Assembly (NCBI GenBank): GCA_023374045.1
Contig: CM041776.1
Coordinates: 319,635,925 to 319,699,924, forward strand
Reading direction: 5' to 3'
Source: Limonium bicolor
Lineage: Eukaryota; Streptophyta; Magnoliopsida; Caryophyllales; Plumbaginaceae
DNA length: 64,000 bases
Under the pieces are notes generated by a model. It was not told where the DNA came from and ran no database searches. It saw only the letters and a program-made list of their open reading frames with translations. Shown one piece after another: positions 11,568 through 22,815 of this stretch (position 1 is the first letter of the stretch; each line of letters starts with the position of its first letter). Made by a program: the position numbers and the translations under genes.

Positions 11568-13285
11568 TTGACGACCTACTTCAAGGACAAGAAAGGAAGT
11601 GTACCGGGATTATCACAACGACAGTTAGCATCTCTCAGTACATACCTGGAGCAGGATCATCTTACAAAAAGTCATGAAACTGATTTCTTTAATCAGTTTG
11701 CAGGTATAACAACCTCTTCCCTAACAACTGCTTTCTGTTCTGATTTTACGAATCTGTGGATAATAGATTCTGGAGCCACAGATCATATTTGTGGAAATAT
11801 TAAGGTTGTTTTTGGATGAAAATTTGTTGCGTGCAATAACTCTGTGAGAATGCCTGATTGTCACCCTGGTAGCATAAAAGGTTTTGGTACTGTGCAATTA
11901 ACAACAAATTTCCTGCTTGAGAATGTTCTCTATGTGCCCACATTTAAGTTCCATTTATTATCCGTTAGGAAACTTCTCATGCAGATACATGCTAAGATTC
12001 TTATGTATGATAATACATGCCTTTTGCAGGACCTTGATAGCACATTCCATGTCACTATAGGCTATGAAAAAAGGGGTCTGTGTGTTCTTTTGTTGGAAGC
12101 TTTGGATGTTTTTGTTTGTAATAGAAATACTCAGAGTACAATCAATTCTGCTACAGATTGTAAACAAATACATGAAACTGATATGAGAACAATCACTAAA
12201 AATTCTCTTGCTTCTTCTGTTAATAATGATATACATATTGGCATTTAAGACTAGGGCATCCTCCCTTAGACAAAATTGTTTGACTTAGACTTGTTAAAAA
12301 CCATAAAACATATGTGAATTACTTCTGTGATAGTTGTAATAGAGCCAAAAATCACAGACTTCCCTTCCCACAATCTACAACTGTTAGTGCCCAAATATTA
12401 GATCTTTTACACATTGACATATGTGGCCCATTCAGACAAACTACATATGACAATAAAAGATATTTTCTAAGTATAGTTGATGACAAAAGCAGAGCCCTTT
12501 GGGTAAAACTTTTGACTACTAAATCAGAAGCATTCTCCTTTCTGAAATCCTTTATCACCTATGCTGAAAGACAATTTGAAACTAAAATCAAGTGTATTAG
12601 ATCTGATAATACCCTAGAGTTAGGAAACTCCAATGAAGGGAAACTTTCCTTCCAATCTTTAGGGATAACACACCAAACTTCATGCTCTCATACACCCCAA
12701 CAAAATGGGGTAGTTGAGAGAAAACACAGATACCTCATGGAAACAGCCCGTGCTCTTTTCTTTCAATCTCAAATACCATTGGATTTCTGGGGAGAGTGCA
12801 TTATTACTGCTACAGATTTGATTAATAAACTCCCTAGTACAGCTTTACAAGGGAAAACCCCTTTTGAAGTCTTATACAATAAACTGGTGGATTACAATGA
12901 ATTAAAACCTTTTGGATGTCTGGTTTATGCTCTTATTCTAGGACCCAAACCAGGAAAGTTCAGTCCTAAGTCCAATCCATGTATTAATCTAGGTCTGGCT
13001 AAAGGTCAAAAGGGTTACAAACTTCTCAGATTGAAAGATCATAAAATCATTGTCTCTAGAGATGTTTATTTCCATGAGATTGTCTTTCCATATAAACATC
13101 CAAATTCTGACTTTTTCCAAACACAAGATGACATTGATGATACTGTTCATTCTCTTCCTCCTGTCTACATTTCAGATGATGAGCATACTTCATTTGACAC
13201 ATCTGACACTCACGAAAATTCTTCCAATTTCCACCACCCTGTTACAGACACCACAAATACACCTCTGAAACAATACAATCTGTAA
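11568..13285 (+). pseudogene. Copia-1 protease and integrase part of pol
   Basis: The aspartic protease site reads WIIDSGATDH near 11757, with the DSGA catalytic motif intact. The same frame meets a TGA at 11817-11819 and continues to 12248. A GAG-pre-integrase zinc region (NYFCDSCNRAKNHRLP, from 12314) leads into the integrase core, with HIDICGPF, RSDN and NGVVERKH supplying the D, D and E residues, to about 13100. In this family protease cuts the polyprotein and integrase inserts the cDNA. Integrase itself is one long open frame, while the parts before it are separated by a stop and a frame change. Confidence 0.93.
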
Positions 13286-13617
13286 CAGAACCACCTCTTC
13301 CTATTTTTGAAACAATTTCTGTTCCGGAATCCTCTCAAACATACCAGATTATAAGAAGATCCTCTCGTACCTCTCATCCTCCTACATATCTCAAGACTAC
13401 CACATAGGCCCAACCCAGTTTGAGCAAGATATCTTTACAGAAATTCTGAAAAACGGAATCAATGTCACACATCCAGCTTCTGATAACAATTATCTTCAGC
13501 TGTTCACTCTCACCAATATCACACCTACCCCTTCTTTCGTTGCTACTTCTTTTCAAAACCAACAAACATATGATAAGATTCTTGATATTCAAGAACCTCA
13601 AACATATGAACAATCCA

Positions 13618-15144
13618 TCCACAAACAACATTGGGTTGATGCTATTAACAAAGAGCTGCAAGCTTTAACAGAAAATGACACTTGGGAACTAACCAAACTG
13701 CCCAAGAATAAAAAGGCCATAGGCTGCAGATGGGTTTTTAAAACCAAATTGAAAGCAGATGGTACCTTAGAAAGGTACAAAGCTAGACTTGTAGCCAAAG
13801 GCTACAACCAAAAACATGGCCTTGATTACACCGAAACCTTCTCACCTGTTGTGAGAATGACAACAATAAGGATCCTTTGGTGTTGTGCTATTAAAAATCA
13901 TTGGGAAATACAACAATTTGATATAAATAATGCTTTTTTCATGGTTTCCTTCATGAAGAAATATATATGCAACTCCCAAAGGGCCTACAAGCAGAAGGAA
14001 ATGCTAATGCTTGTCGCCTTAAAAAATCTCTTTATGGCCTCAAACAATCATCAAGACAATGGTTTGCTCGATTAAGCAATTTTCTGGAAATTATTGGATA
14101 TCAAAAATCAGAAAACGATTCTCTCTGTTTTCAAAACACAATCTGTCACATGTTACCTTTCTTGCTGTATATGTAGATGATCTTCTTATGACAGGAAATG
14201 ATCCCAATGAAATAAAAACTCTAAAACAACAACTAGATCATGAATTCAAAATTAAAGATCTAGGACAGCTTCACTTTTTTTTGGGAATGGAGTTTTTATT
14301 TCATGACACAGGTCTTATCATCACTCAGAGGAAGTTTTGTACAGAAATCCTTGCTGAACATGACATGCTTAACAAGCACAGCTATGTATCTCCCCTGCCA
14401 CAGACAGACAAACTCGGTATTGATGATGGTGAGACACTTCCAAACCCTACTATATACCGTAGTCTTGTTGGAAAACTTAACTACCTTACTATAACTCGTC
14501 CAAATATTGCATATACTACACAACTTCTCAGTCATTTTCTGCAGGAACCAAAAGAGAAACACATGAAAGCTGCCTTTCACACACTGCAGTACCTACGTGG
14601 AACTTTACAGTATGGTATTTATTTAAATAACAGAACAGATTTACACTCTTGGCTTACTGTGACAGTGACTAGGCTGGTTGCCCAGTCACTCGCAAATCGG
14701 TTTCAGGTTACTATATAATGCTTGGAGGATCACCTATTGCATGGAAATCCAAGAAGCAAAGCAGTGTGTCTCTCTCATCAGCAGAAGCTGAGTACAGAGC
14801 CATGCGATCTGTAACTTCAGAGTTAGCCTGGATCAGCCGACTTGTGACAGAGCTTGGAGTTCAACAAGTTCAACCCATTCCAATCAGATGTAACAACCAA
14901 TCTGCTGTGTACATTGCTCGAAACCCAGTGCAACATCAACGCACCAAACATATTGAGGTGGATATTCACTATGTTCGACAGAAGATACAAGAGGGCCTCG
15001 TTACAGTTAGCCACATATCCAAACAAGCATCAGTTAGCTGATTTCCTTACTAAACCTCTTGCGGGGAAAACATACTCATCCCTGTTACACGACATTGGCC
15101 TTATTCTACTGCAAGATCTCCTCTGTACAGACACTCGATCTTGA
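13618..15144 (+). pseudogene. Copia-1 reverse transcriptase and RNase H part of pol
   Basis: The RT region starts with the ELQALTENDTWEL block and continues with KARLVAKGYNQ and TFSPVVRM. The frame shifts near 13940, just after the FDINNAFF block. It resumes with KKSLYGLKQS and, in a third frame, the catalytic AVYVDDLLMTG near 14170-14200. RNase H follows with AWKSKKQSSVSLSSAEAEY (14740-14800) and KHIEVDIHYVRQKI near 14950, and after another frame change ends with LADFLTKPL. Domain order and catalytic motifs are clear; three or more frame breaks show the copy is dead. Confidence 0.93.
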
Positions 15145-15151
15145 GGGGGGG
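15141..15151 (+). other. Copia-1 polypurine tract
   Basis: TTGAGGGGGGG lies immediately before the 3' LTR, where plus-strand DNA synthesis is primed. Confidence 0.88.
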
Positions 15152-15348
15152 TGTTAGAAACTAGGCCCATGTCATCTTATACTTAGGCCCATGTATTCTT
15201 TGGCCCATGTATTGTTATCTCATCTATTCTCCAACGGTTCTATTCTCTGTAGTTCTATAAGTATGTTGTTATGTACTTCTGTACTTCTGTACAACATGTA
15301 CAATAATAATACAAGCTTATGAGGTTTATTAGTATTCACATTTTCTCA
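15152..15348 (+). repeat. Copia-1 3' LTR
   Basis: 197 bases, TGTTAGAAAC to TTTTCTCA, followed by the GTTAT TSD. It is about 98% identical to the 5' LTR. Confidence 0.97.
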
Positions 15349-15353
15349 GTTAT

Positions 15354-15972
15354 CTTTTCTCTTCTGATGTGAGACTTTGTTTTGATAGCATGATCCTTGC
15401 TTAAAACAACACCATCAAGATCTTGTACTTGAAGAAGAATTTGTTCACCGGTAATTGGATTTTGAGGCGAGCCTCTTTCTATAGTGCCATCAAATAAAAT
15501 ATTCTTTCCTCCATGGATGATTATTTTCAAGGTACCGTCGGTGACCCATAAATCATTATTTTCCACCATTAACCAATCTCATAGAATGACTTTTATATTA
15601 CAAACAGGACATGCAAGCTTCCCTTTCATGCTCCAGCTTGACAATATCCCATACACAGGAAATTCACAAGTTCTCTAGTTCATCAATTAATGGGTGCAAA
15701 TAAATATCAATGCCATCCCCTGGACCATCAGGACCTGGAATGAGCATGGATAAAATCATATATGGTTTCTTCATGAAGAATGTTGGAGGAAAATTGTATG
15801 GGATAAGTGCCACGGGCGACATGCCATATGATGGTCTAGCATTGTTAAGAGGTTTGAAAGCCATCACTAGCTAGCCCAAGTCTAACATTTTGATGTTCTG
15901 ACGCAAATTTGGGATTGAGATTATCATGAATTTTCCATGCCAAGCCATATGTCAGATGCCTTATTCTTCATC
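15354..15972 (-). pseudogene. CACTA-1 transposase, middle Tnp2 part
   Basis: Minus-strand frames give ALIPYNFPP, MILSMLIPGPDGPG and DIYLHPLIDELENL (15664-15867), the most conserved Tnp2 (PF02992) stretch. They are followed by WVTDGTLKI and, toward 15354, a segment that should run into LPYWKDH. The downstream half of the gene lies at 10166 and below, separated by Copia-1. The upstream half lies above 18688, separated by a solo LTR whose GTTAC TSD bounds this fragment at 15973. Confidence 0.9.
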
Positions 15973-15977
15973 GTTAC

Positions 15978-18682
15978 TGTAACACCTCGAATTTTTAATT
16001 TGTTTACTTAGTCAGTAAATATTAATCAAGTTCAATTATTTAGGAGTGAAAGTCATTAGTTCTATCGGGTGTTACCGCCACACTCACTACCTCTGTGAAT
16101 GTTAAGGTTATTATCATAATATCTTTAAAGAAATCATAATACTAAAATGTATAGTCAACAAAAGGTTGTAAGCCTATTACAACATCCTCTTGACATATAA
16201 AGGTCCAAAAACCAAAATAGTTACTATATGGAAGTTTATACGCCCATGCCCATGCTCTCATCGATAGTAGAACTTCAATGAGACATTACACTTCCACCTG
16301 TACCTGTGGTCATAGGTTCAAGCAACACAAGAAAGGAACATAGAGAAAATGCCAAAAAAATCAGCAAAGCTGAGTAATAAAAAGCTATCACATAAAATAG
16401 TGTATCAAAATAAGCATATACATATACTCATGTGAATCATTTCAAGTTTATCAAGACATCCAAACATAATAAATATCTACTCAGTTTAATAACAAACCTG
16501 TTCAGTAGTCTCAACCATTGTTTCTTCATTCCATTCAAACCAAGTTTAGGAACAAATCTCGGCCATATAGGCGATCCAACCTTCCAAACGCACTCAAGAC
16601 CCTAAAAGATGTGCACACCCCTTATAGTACCTTTAAACTATAGAGTAGGATAACCAAAGAGTGTCCCATGGAGCCTGAGGCATACTATGAGCTGAATATT
16701 TGTAACAAGGCAATCAATGCCATGGAAATCACTGCCATCCATATGGATATATCACTTTCACTTTCAAGTTCGCTTGCAATACCAATTATTATTGGTTTAA
16801 TAATTAGTCTTTCATAAACAGTCCACTCTTTAAAACATAAAGAATCATTTAAGTTCGTGTTCAAAGAAAAAATAATCATAACAATCACTTCAAAGGTTAA
16901 CCATTGCAAGGTTCATAATTAAATAAAAATAATCACAAGTGTGTTATCTCATTATATACATCAGTATATAGTCAAAACCAGAAGTAAACAAATAGGTATA
17001 ACCATCCAAAAATCCATAAACAACTTAAGAACACCCTTATAGTCATAATCTCTCTAGTAACTTCTTTAGGTAGATAAATGGTACTCTTTCTAACTATAAC
17101 TTTAACCTCATCATCTTTGGACATATCTCAACAATCCTATTAAGGTAATATTATATTTTTGAAGCTTTAAACAACCATATGATACACGAACTACCTAAAC
17201 CCCTTAAAACCCTAGTAGATCCTAGTTTTAAGGTTTCTTTTCTTGATTTCTTAGAAGACACTCCCGAATATCATACTAAATCAATCAGTTAAACTTGAAG
17301 GCTAGTTTAGCTCTTAATATCATACTAAAAAAAGCCAAAAGACTCCATTTAAATCGCCTAACTTATAGTAGATTCTTTAACACCTTAAACCATAATTATT
17401 TTCCTTAAGAACCTATCTTTAAACTTATGAAATCATAAACTTTAAGAGCTTGATAAATACCAACAAATATATAGGAGTAATAAATGGTGGTTAGTCTTCA
17501 AAAACCTTGTGGAAATCCTTCCAAATACCCTATAATTCCTTAGTAGAAGTATGATCTCCTAAGAGCACTTTTGGAACACCTAAAGATAGTACTTCAGTGG
17601 AGTAAGCCTTCCTAAATTTTCCTTAAGCTCCACGGTCAGAAAAATCAATAAGAAAGGATGGGAAACATCTAGGGAAAAAAATCACCTCAAAAGATTTAGA
17701 AGTTGGGAAGAAAATGAAGCTTTAACAAGGGCCGATCTCCTCCTCCTTATCCTATGCTCTCAGTTGCCTTTTGTATTTCTCTCTTCTCTTCTTTCTTTCT
17801 TTTTTTTAGTATGAATGAGATTAAGGAGTGAATGGTATACTAAGGGAAGGAGAGGTCAGTTTATATAGAGGTGGAGAAGGGGATGAGTCATTCTCTTCTT
17901 TGTTAAGCAATCTCTAAGCTAATGACAACCATGTTCCACTTGTCAACAATCTATAATGCTTATGGTGTGTCTATGCTAGGCTGAGGATAACTTCAAGAGC
18001 TGGATGGACAAGGGCTGGGCAGCCACCACCTCCAAGCTAGCTTGGTTCATCAAATGGTTCTCTAAGCTAATTAGACCTTATTTCCCTCCAAATGTGTTAG
18101 ATTGTTATTGGACCAAAGGTGTTCTAAGGTGGCTGAAAGGGGGCTAGAGGGGCTAGATTGTCGCCACTAAGGGAGGTACTAAAGCCACCTCTTAGTTGCT
18201 TGCTTGCCACTTCATGTTTACTTATCACCTCATGCTTACTTACCACCTCATTCTTACTTACCACTTCATGCTTACTTACCACTTCATGCTTGCTGCTATC
18301 TCAAGAACCAACATCACCTTCTTGCTTTGTTGCCTTGATCCTATTTTTGAGCATTCTAGTCTAATTCATCCAAAAATGTGCTTTAAGGAGTAAATAAAGC
18401 TAGGCTCCTTTACCAGTTTTAACTGGCGTCTAACTCAGCCAAGAAGAAGGTATTTTTAAAGGGAAGGAGATAAGATAAGACAAGGATAATGATGTGGATC
18501 ATTTTAGCACTTAATATGCTCCTGAATTAATAACAAGGTATTAAAGCTTGATAGGCCTTTACTAATTTAAACTGAGTTGTATGCCTCCCACTCAAGCTAT
18601 CAACGACCATTAGATTCTTCTTAGTTGAGATTAGGGTTATCACATTACCCTTAATCATAGTTAATAAACTAGGGGTATTTCA
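15978..18682. mobile_element. Solo LTR A (2.7 kb) nested in CACTA-1
   Basis: The 2705-base segment starts TGTAACACCTCGAATTT and ends CTAGGGGTATTTCA, with GTTAC duplicated at 15973-15977 and 18683-18687. Five-base TSDs and TG...CA ends are those of LTR retrotransposons. I found no second LTR copy, PBS or gag-pol domain, so it is best read as a solo LTR of a large Gypsy-like element. Its two ends are imperfect inverted copies of each other (TGTAACAC/TGAAATAC then CCCCTA), like solo LTR B at 44062-49224. The Gypsy assignment is inference. Confidence 0.8.
18207..18296 (+). repeat. Five tandem 18-base repeats inside solo LTR A
   Basis: Five copies of an 18-base unit close to CCACTTCATGCTTACTTA. 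Because 18 is divisible by three, it makes open frames with six-residue repeats (TTSCLL) that are not genes. Confidence 0.9.
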
Positions 18683-18687
18683 GTTAC

Positions 18688-19596
18688 TCCTACCAAGATG
18701 CCATTTCATAAGGGAGCGGTCTCTGCTGACATAAAAAGCATTTGCAATCGAGGCCTTAGTGGAAATTATTGTAGTATCTTGACAGGAATTTTTTCTTGTT
18801 TGCTTTCACCTATTTTCCCATTCTTATCATGGTTCCACCTTGAAGCTTTACAAATTTTGCAATTATCTAGATGGATATCTCTCTTCCAAAAAACAGCATA
18901 CAGTAATTCATACAAGCATCAATCTTCTTATACGAAAATCCAAGGTCTTTGATGGTCAATTTTGCCTCATAGAACAATCAGTCAAGGTTGACTCTTTTGG
19001 AAACAACTTTTCTTTCAACAATTTAAGTAACATTGTGAAAAGATGATTACTCCACTTCCCAATAATTTTATTGTGAACAATTGGACTAATGTAGACAGTT
19101 TAGTAATCCTATATCCCTCTAAAGAGGCACTCGAGAATCATTCAACAACCTTAAAAAAATCTCAGCTTTAGAATTAGGTTCCTCTTCAATGATTTGCTGC
19201 TCTGGAGATCCCATGTTTCCTAATTTTCTTCAAAATTAGAATATTGATGAAATATGTCTTCTAAAAGCTGGTTTATCTTATTGTCACAATCACCATAACC
19301 ATCTTCGTTTCCACTGTTATGAGAACCCATATCATAATCAAAACGTTGATTATCTTCAAATTCACCATGAGGCAACCATATATCATACCTCTCATAATCC
19401 CACATGTCATTTAAGTGTGCCTTCACCGCAGTACGATCTCTTCAATAACTGTTGGTACATTTGACACACAGACTTATAATTTGCTCCCATTGATATTCAG
19501 GAATGCATAGTTTAAAAATTCTTCTACCCTTACTCGGTACACAAGATTTTGAAATTAGTTATCGACGAGGTCAGTCCAATCCTTATTTGGTGCCAT
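18688..19596 (-). pseudogene. CACTA-1 transposase N-terminal part (Transpos_assoc and early Tnp2)
   Basis: A minus-strand ATG at 19596 opens with APNKDWTDL. After a stop, VEEFLNYAFLN follows, the Transpos_assoc (PF13963) pattern of CACTA transposases. A 68-residue open frame (19426-19220) is acidic, with the WLPHGE motif expected between the two domains. Near 18930-19040 come EAKLTIKDLGFSYKKIDAC and CMLFF, the early Tnp2 block, then a KWH motif next to the GTTAC junction. Continuation is at 15972 beyond solo LTR A. Many stops make it a pseudogene. Confidence 0.85.
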
Positions 19597-20821
19597 TACC
19601 TATAGAAATAATTATAACAACTAGAAATTTAGAGCAACAAACAATAAAATAATGGGAAAATTCACGATACCCCTGTTTTCTTTCGTAATTCACAATATAC
19701 CCCTGTGATTTTAGTAATTTAACTTTAAACATATACTTAAATGTTGTCCAAAATTGATGAAACTTTACATGGACGATGCTAAAGTGTTATATTTTGGTCT
19801 AATATCAAATTTGAAGCTTTTTAAGCTCAGATGTGACCTGTGGGACCCAATGAATATGTGACTGTTCAACCAATTTGCGCCGTCAAAAAGTGGTTTCTGC
19901 AGAGATACAAACAGCTCATGATATATAATTCCAACCAGCGAAACAATGAGATCTTAAGACCCCTAAATCTGACAGATGACACCGTGCAGTAAAATATATA
20001 TTGCGACATGTGAGAAGAATAACAACAGTGGATCATCCTACGGTTTCATGTCTAGGAAAACTAGACCTTCCTTAATACTATCATAAGAATACAACTAACT
20101 AAGCATACAACTAACTAAGCATACAACATAGTAATACTAGTAGCTAGTAATGAAAATCCATAAACGGTTGTTAGCTCGTGCCTGCTACAGAACCAAGAGA
20201 AGGCCAGCTTATTTGTACTTGTGACAACTGTCTAAGCTAGAATGATAGTTGTCTAATATTGTAATTAAATTAGTTACATACAGACTGTTTCCAAGATGGA
20301 AAGCAAATTGGCGTATCCTATCTCATCTCTCTCTCTATGTTCTTCGCTTATCTCTGCCCTTCCCTCTATCCTTCCCATATATCATCTTTGTGGTGTTTGA
20401 AGTTGCTTATTTAGTCATGCGCTCATTCTTCATCATGACTTATTAGTTGTATTACATTTACAATGTTGTCATAAAATCAGGTCTACAAAAAAAATGTTCT
20501 TATCCAAAGCTCCATTTAGTTAAGCAAAGAATGAACCAAGTAGCAGAGAAAAAACTAAGAAAAAAAGTTAGAAAATCAAAATATCTTAAATCATACAGAG
20601 TCAGGGTAATTGTTGTCTTTCGAGATTAAACATCAACAAATTAAGTAACAAACGAAGGATATTATAATGTCTAGTTGGCATCTCATCTTCTGAAAACTTA
20701 TTGATTTTACAGAAGTGCCTATGACTAATTAAATGTTTGAATTGTGCCGCAACATGAAAAAAAAATTGTTGCTCATGTTGTTTGAGCATTTCACTACATC
20801 TAAATTTCCACATACCAATAG
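19597..20821. other. Non-coding stretch between CACTA-1 coding sequence and CACTA-2
   Basis: No gene is supported. The part near 19600-20000 probably includes the 5' non-coding end of CACTA-1. At about 20086-20128 a 16-base unit (CATACAACTAACTAAG) is repeated about 2.5 times. No CACTA terminus for CACTA-1 was found here. Confidence 0.5.
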
Positions 20822-20839
20822 TTTCACTACAACAATGTT

Positions 20840-21380
20840 GATGTTTTAGTGCAACTTAAGTATATCAATTAGTGCAACCAAGAAAATGCACCTAAAAGTT
20901 AGAATAAATAGGGCAAACATGTAGGTGCACTATTTGACGTAAGCAAAAAGTGCACACATAAAAGCTTGCCCTAACATATGGTATCAACAGGTGCAATTTT
21001 TACATCGCCCAAATTCTAAGTACAACTATACATAACACACAAACGATCAGATGAGGCGAAAAAAGAGGTTGCTCTAATAGAGAACATCTATTGGTGCATG
21101 AAAATTCTTGCACTAATTGATTGTGTCAAATAGTGCAACTATTTTGTAGCCGCCCTATTAGCACAAGAAATTTACACGTACCAGATCCTACCTATAGGTG
21201 CACTTAAAACCCTGCACTAATTGTGTATGTCAATTAGTGTAATTATTTTATGGTCGCCCTATTCGTACAATAAATAAATATCAACCAGATAGGGTGAATA
21301 TAAAACATGCACTAATTGAGCCATTAGAGTTAGTGCATGTCTTGGTCGCACTAACTGATAACATCAAATATGACGCCCTT
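20840..21380. repeat. CACTA-2 left subterminal repeat array
   Basis: Repeated words such as AATTAGTGCAAC, TTGCACTAATTGA and AAATAGGGC occur in both orientations at intervals of about 20-40 bases. Such arrays are the binding sites of the element-encoded DNA-binding protein in En/Spm-type transposons. Confidence 0.85.
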
Positions 21381-21381
21381 A

Positions 21382-21589
21382 GGGCATCCACAATGGTGTG
21401 GATTCCACCCATAATGTTAAAAGAGAAAAAAGAAAATGATGAGGTGGAGGAGAGAGGATGTGAGAGGGGTTCTTAACTAAGACACTCTCTTTTTAGAGAA
21501 CCTAGGTAAGTAAGAGAGAGATTGTGAGAGGAGATAATAAAATAATATTTGTTGGTGGGTGGAATCCACTTTTACCATTATGAATGCCC
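21382..21589. mobile_element. PIF/Harbinger (Tourist-like) MITE, copy 1
   Basis: 208 bases with inverted ends GGGCATCCACAATGG and CCATTATGAATGCCC and a TTA TSD (21379-21381 and 21590-21592). The ends and the three-base TTA/TAA target are typical of Harbinger MITEs. Confidence 0.9.
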
Positions 21590-21628
21590 TTACTTGCTCG
21601 CCCCATCACTATAAGTATAATGTTATAA

Positions 21629-21806
21629 GGGCATCCACAATGGGGTGGAATCCACCCTAAATTAATAAAACAAAAAGATAAATGATGACATGGAGGAGAG
21701 AAGTTGTATGAGAGTTTCTTAACTAAGAACCCAAAAAGTGGGTGTCTTAGCAAAAGAAGAGAGAGATTGTAAGGAGGAGAATAAAATTAATTTGAGCGTG
21801 GAGCCC
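21629..21806. mobile_element. PIF/Harbinger MITE, copy 2
   Basis: Starts GGGCATCCACAATGGGGTGG after TAA and ends GTGGAGCCC before TAA. The right end has lost one base relative to GTGGATGCCC. The interior resembles copy 1 (a purine-rich GGAGAGA stretch). Confidence 0.78.
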
Positions 21807-21929
21807 TAAGGACTTGTGTGCACTCTTCTTCCCATCGGTCGACATCTACTTCTTTCTCAATTCAACTCCCTCTTATCTTGAGAGAGACACACGCAGAGTC
21901 AGAGAGAGGAGAGAGAAAGGAAGGCATAA

Positions 21930-22080
21930 GGGCATCCACAATGGTTATGGGTTTCTTAAATATTCCTATGTGCCATGTCACAATTGTCGAACTTCACCTT
22001 ATTCAGCTCAATAAGAGTTTCTTAATCTCAACTCATCTTCTCCTCTCTCTGGTCAAAAGAAAATTGTAAATATTTCTTTT
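21930..22080. mobile_element. PIF/Harbinger MITE, copy 3 (partial or diverged)
   Basis: A third GGGCATCCACAATGG terminus follows TAA at 21927-21929. No matching right end is found, so the listed end is approximate. Confidence 0.5.
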
Positions 22081-22163
22081 ATCAGGAGCGGATACAACAT
22101 TAATCCGTACGTTCAGCAAGAGAAAGAGAGTGAGACCAGCAGATCAAAGACAGGTGGAAAGCA

Positions 22164-22331
22164 ATGGGATGCCTAAGCACCCAAACTCCCACACAAATGT
22201 ACGGTAGTGGTGTAGAAGAGGATGAAGAAGAAGGGGAAGGCCCTCCCTGTTGGATAACCAGGAACGTAACCTCAAGCTGTAGCAGCAGCGAGAAGATGAG
22301 CTTCGTCATAGGCGACAACAACATCAATTAA
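22164..22331 (+). CDS. Short ORF in CACTA-2, possible captured exon
   Basis: A 55-residue frame starts MGCLSTQTPTQMYG and has an acidic run (VEEDEEEGEG) followed by a Cys/Ser-rich stretch. It ends with TAA. I do not recognise a family. Composition is much less AT-rich than the transposon flanks, in line with capture of a piece of host gene by a CACTA element. It may equally be chance. Confidence 0.25.
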   Translation: MGCLSTQTPTQMYGSGVEEDEEEGEGPPCWITRNVTSSCSSSEKMSFVIGDNNIN

Positions 22332-22399
22332 AGTTGTTGAACATAAAAATCCTCTCCGTCGATCCACTTGCCGAAACCCTAATCTCAACCCCCGACAAT

Positions 22400-22585
22400 T
22401 CAGCAGACGAAGAAGATGATGACGGTGAGGAAAGAGATGAACAATCCGCCTGTAAGTTTCTTTGATTGAATTTTTGAGCTTCCCGCAGAGGCATCTTCAA
22501 CGTTGTCGGTAGCAACAGCCTCAGAGATGAGAGGCTTGGGCTTAAACCTCGAGCCATTTTTGGCGATCTTAAATGCAACTCCCAT
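22400..22585 (-). CDS. Short ORF in CACTA-2 (minus), possible captured first exon
   Basis: The minus-strand ATG at 22585 opens MGVAFKIAKNGSRFKPKP, a basic start that looks like a real protein N-terminus, then an acidic Ser/Ala stretch. A plausible splice donor or simply a stop ends it. The source family is not recognised. The word CAATCCGCCTGTAAG occurs here (+ strand, about 22442) and again at about 22806, hinting at a local duplication. Confidence 0.3.
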   Translation of the reverse strand: MGVAFKIAKNGSRFKPKPLISEAVATDNVEDASAGSSKIQSKKLTGGLFISFLTVIIFFVC

Positions 22586-22647
22586 GGAGTTAATTTAATT
22601 GTCAGGCGTCAAACTTTCCTGCTAATGAAACGGCATGAAACGGATCG

Positions 22648-22815
22648 ATGAAACAATTATTTTTTTCTCGACGGTTAATTAAAGAGCTCTTCCCAAGCCG
22701 ACTAGCAGAAGAAACACTAGGGTCGGGAGAGCGAGACTACGGGTACGAGTGTCGAAAAGATCTACTCCCAAAACGGCCGCTAGGTGCTGAACGAAAGACC
22801 AGGTACAATCCGCCT
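22648..22815 (+). CDS. Basic ORF with splice-donor-like end in CACTA-2
   Basis: A plus-strand frame rich in Arg, Lys and Glu (for example KDLLPKRPLGAERKTRYNPP) runs to CCGCCT|GTAAGT at 22815/22816, a strong donor-like sequence. No family is recognised. It could be a captured exon. Confidence 0.25.

Larger units (their letters stand above)
10172..15348 (+). mobile_element. Copia-1: full-length Ty1/copia LTR retrotransposon
   Basis: The element is 5177 bases with LTRs of 198 and 197 bases, TG...CA ends and a GTTAT TSD on both sides (10167-10171 and 15349-15353). A PBS and a polypurine tract adjoin the LTRs. The internal order is gag, protease, integrase, reverse transcriptase, RNase H, which defines Copia. 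The LTRs differ by four substitutions and one single-base indel (about 2%), so the insertion is fairly recent. Coding regions carry several frameshifts and at least one in-frame stop, so the copy is not autonomous. It inserted into the CACTA-1 transposase just upstream of the LPYWKDH motif. Confidence 0.97.
2304..19596 (-). mobile_element. CACTA-1: decayed CACTA (En/Spm) transposon split by nested insertions
   Basis: Fragments of one CACTA coding region occur in the expected order along the minus strand: Transpos_assoc-like N-terminus and early Tnp2 (19596-18688), middle Tnp2 (15972-15354), late Tnp2 plus DUF4218 (10166-8930), DUF4216-like (3753-3330) and a distal ORF (2507-2304). The breaks are filled by a solo LTR (15978-18682), a Copia element (10172-15348) and a CACTA-like element (3757-8926), each with its own TSD. 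Listed limits are those of recognised coding sequence. The element's own terminal repeats were not found; the left end may lie in the N gap and the right end between 19600 and 20820. Stops and frameshifts are frequent, so it is inactive. Confidence 0.85.

Noticed and set aside
18158..18393. Open frames with a repeating TTSCLL pattern
   Set aside because: They arise from five 18-base tandem repeats within a solo LTR; no start context or domain.
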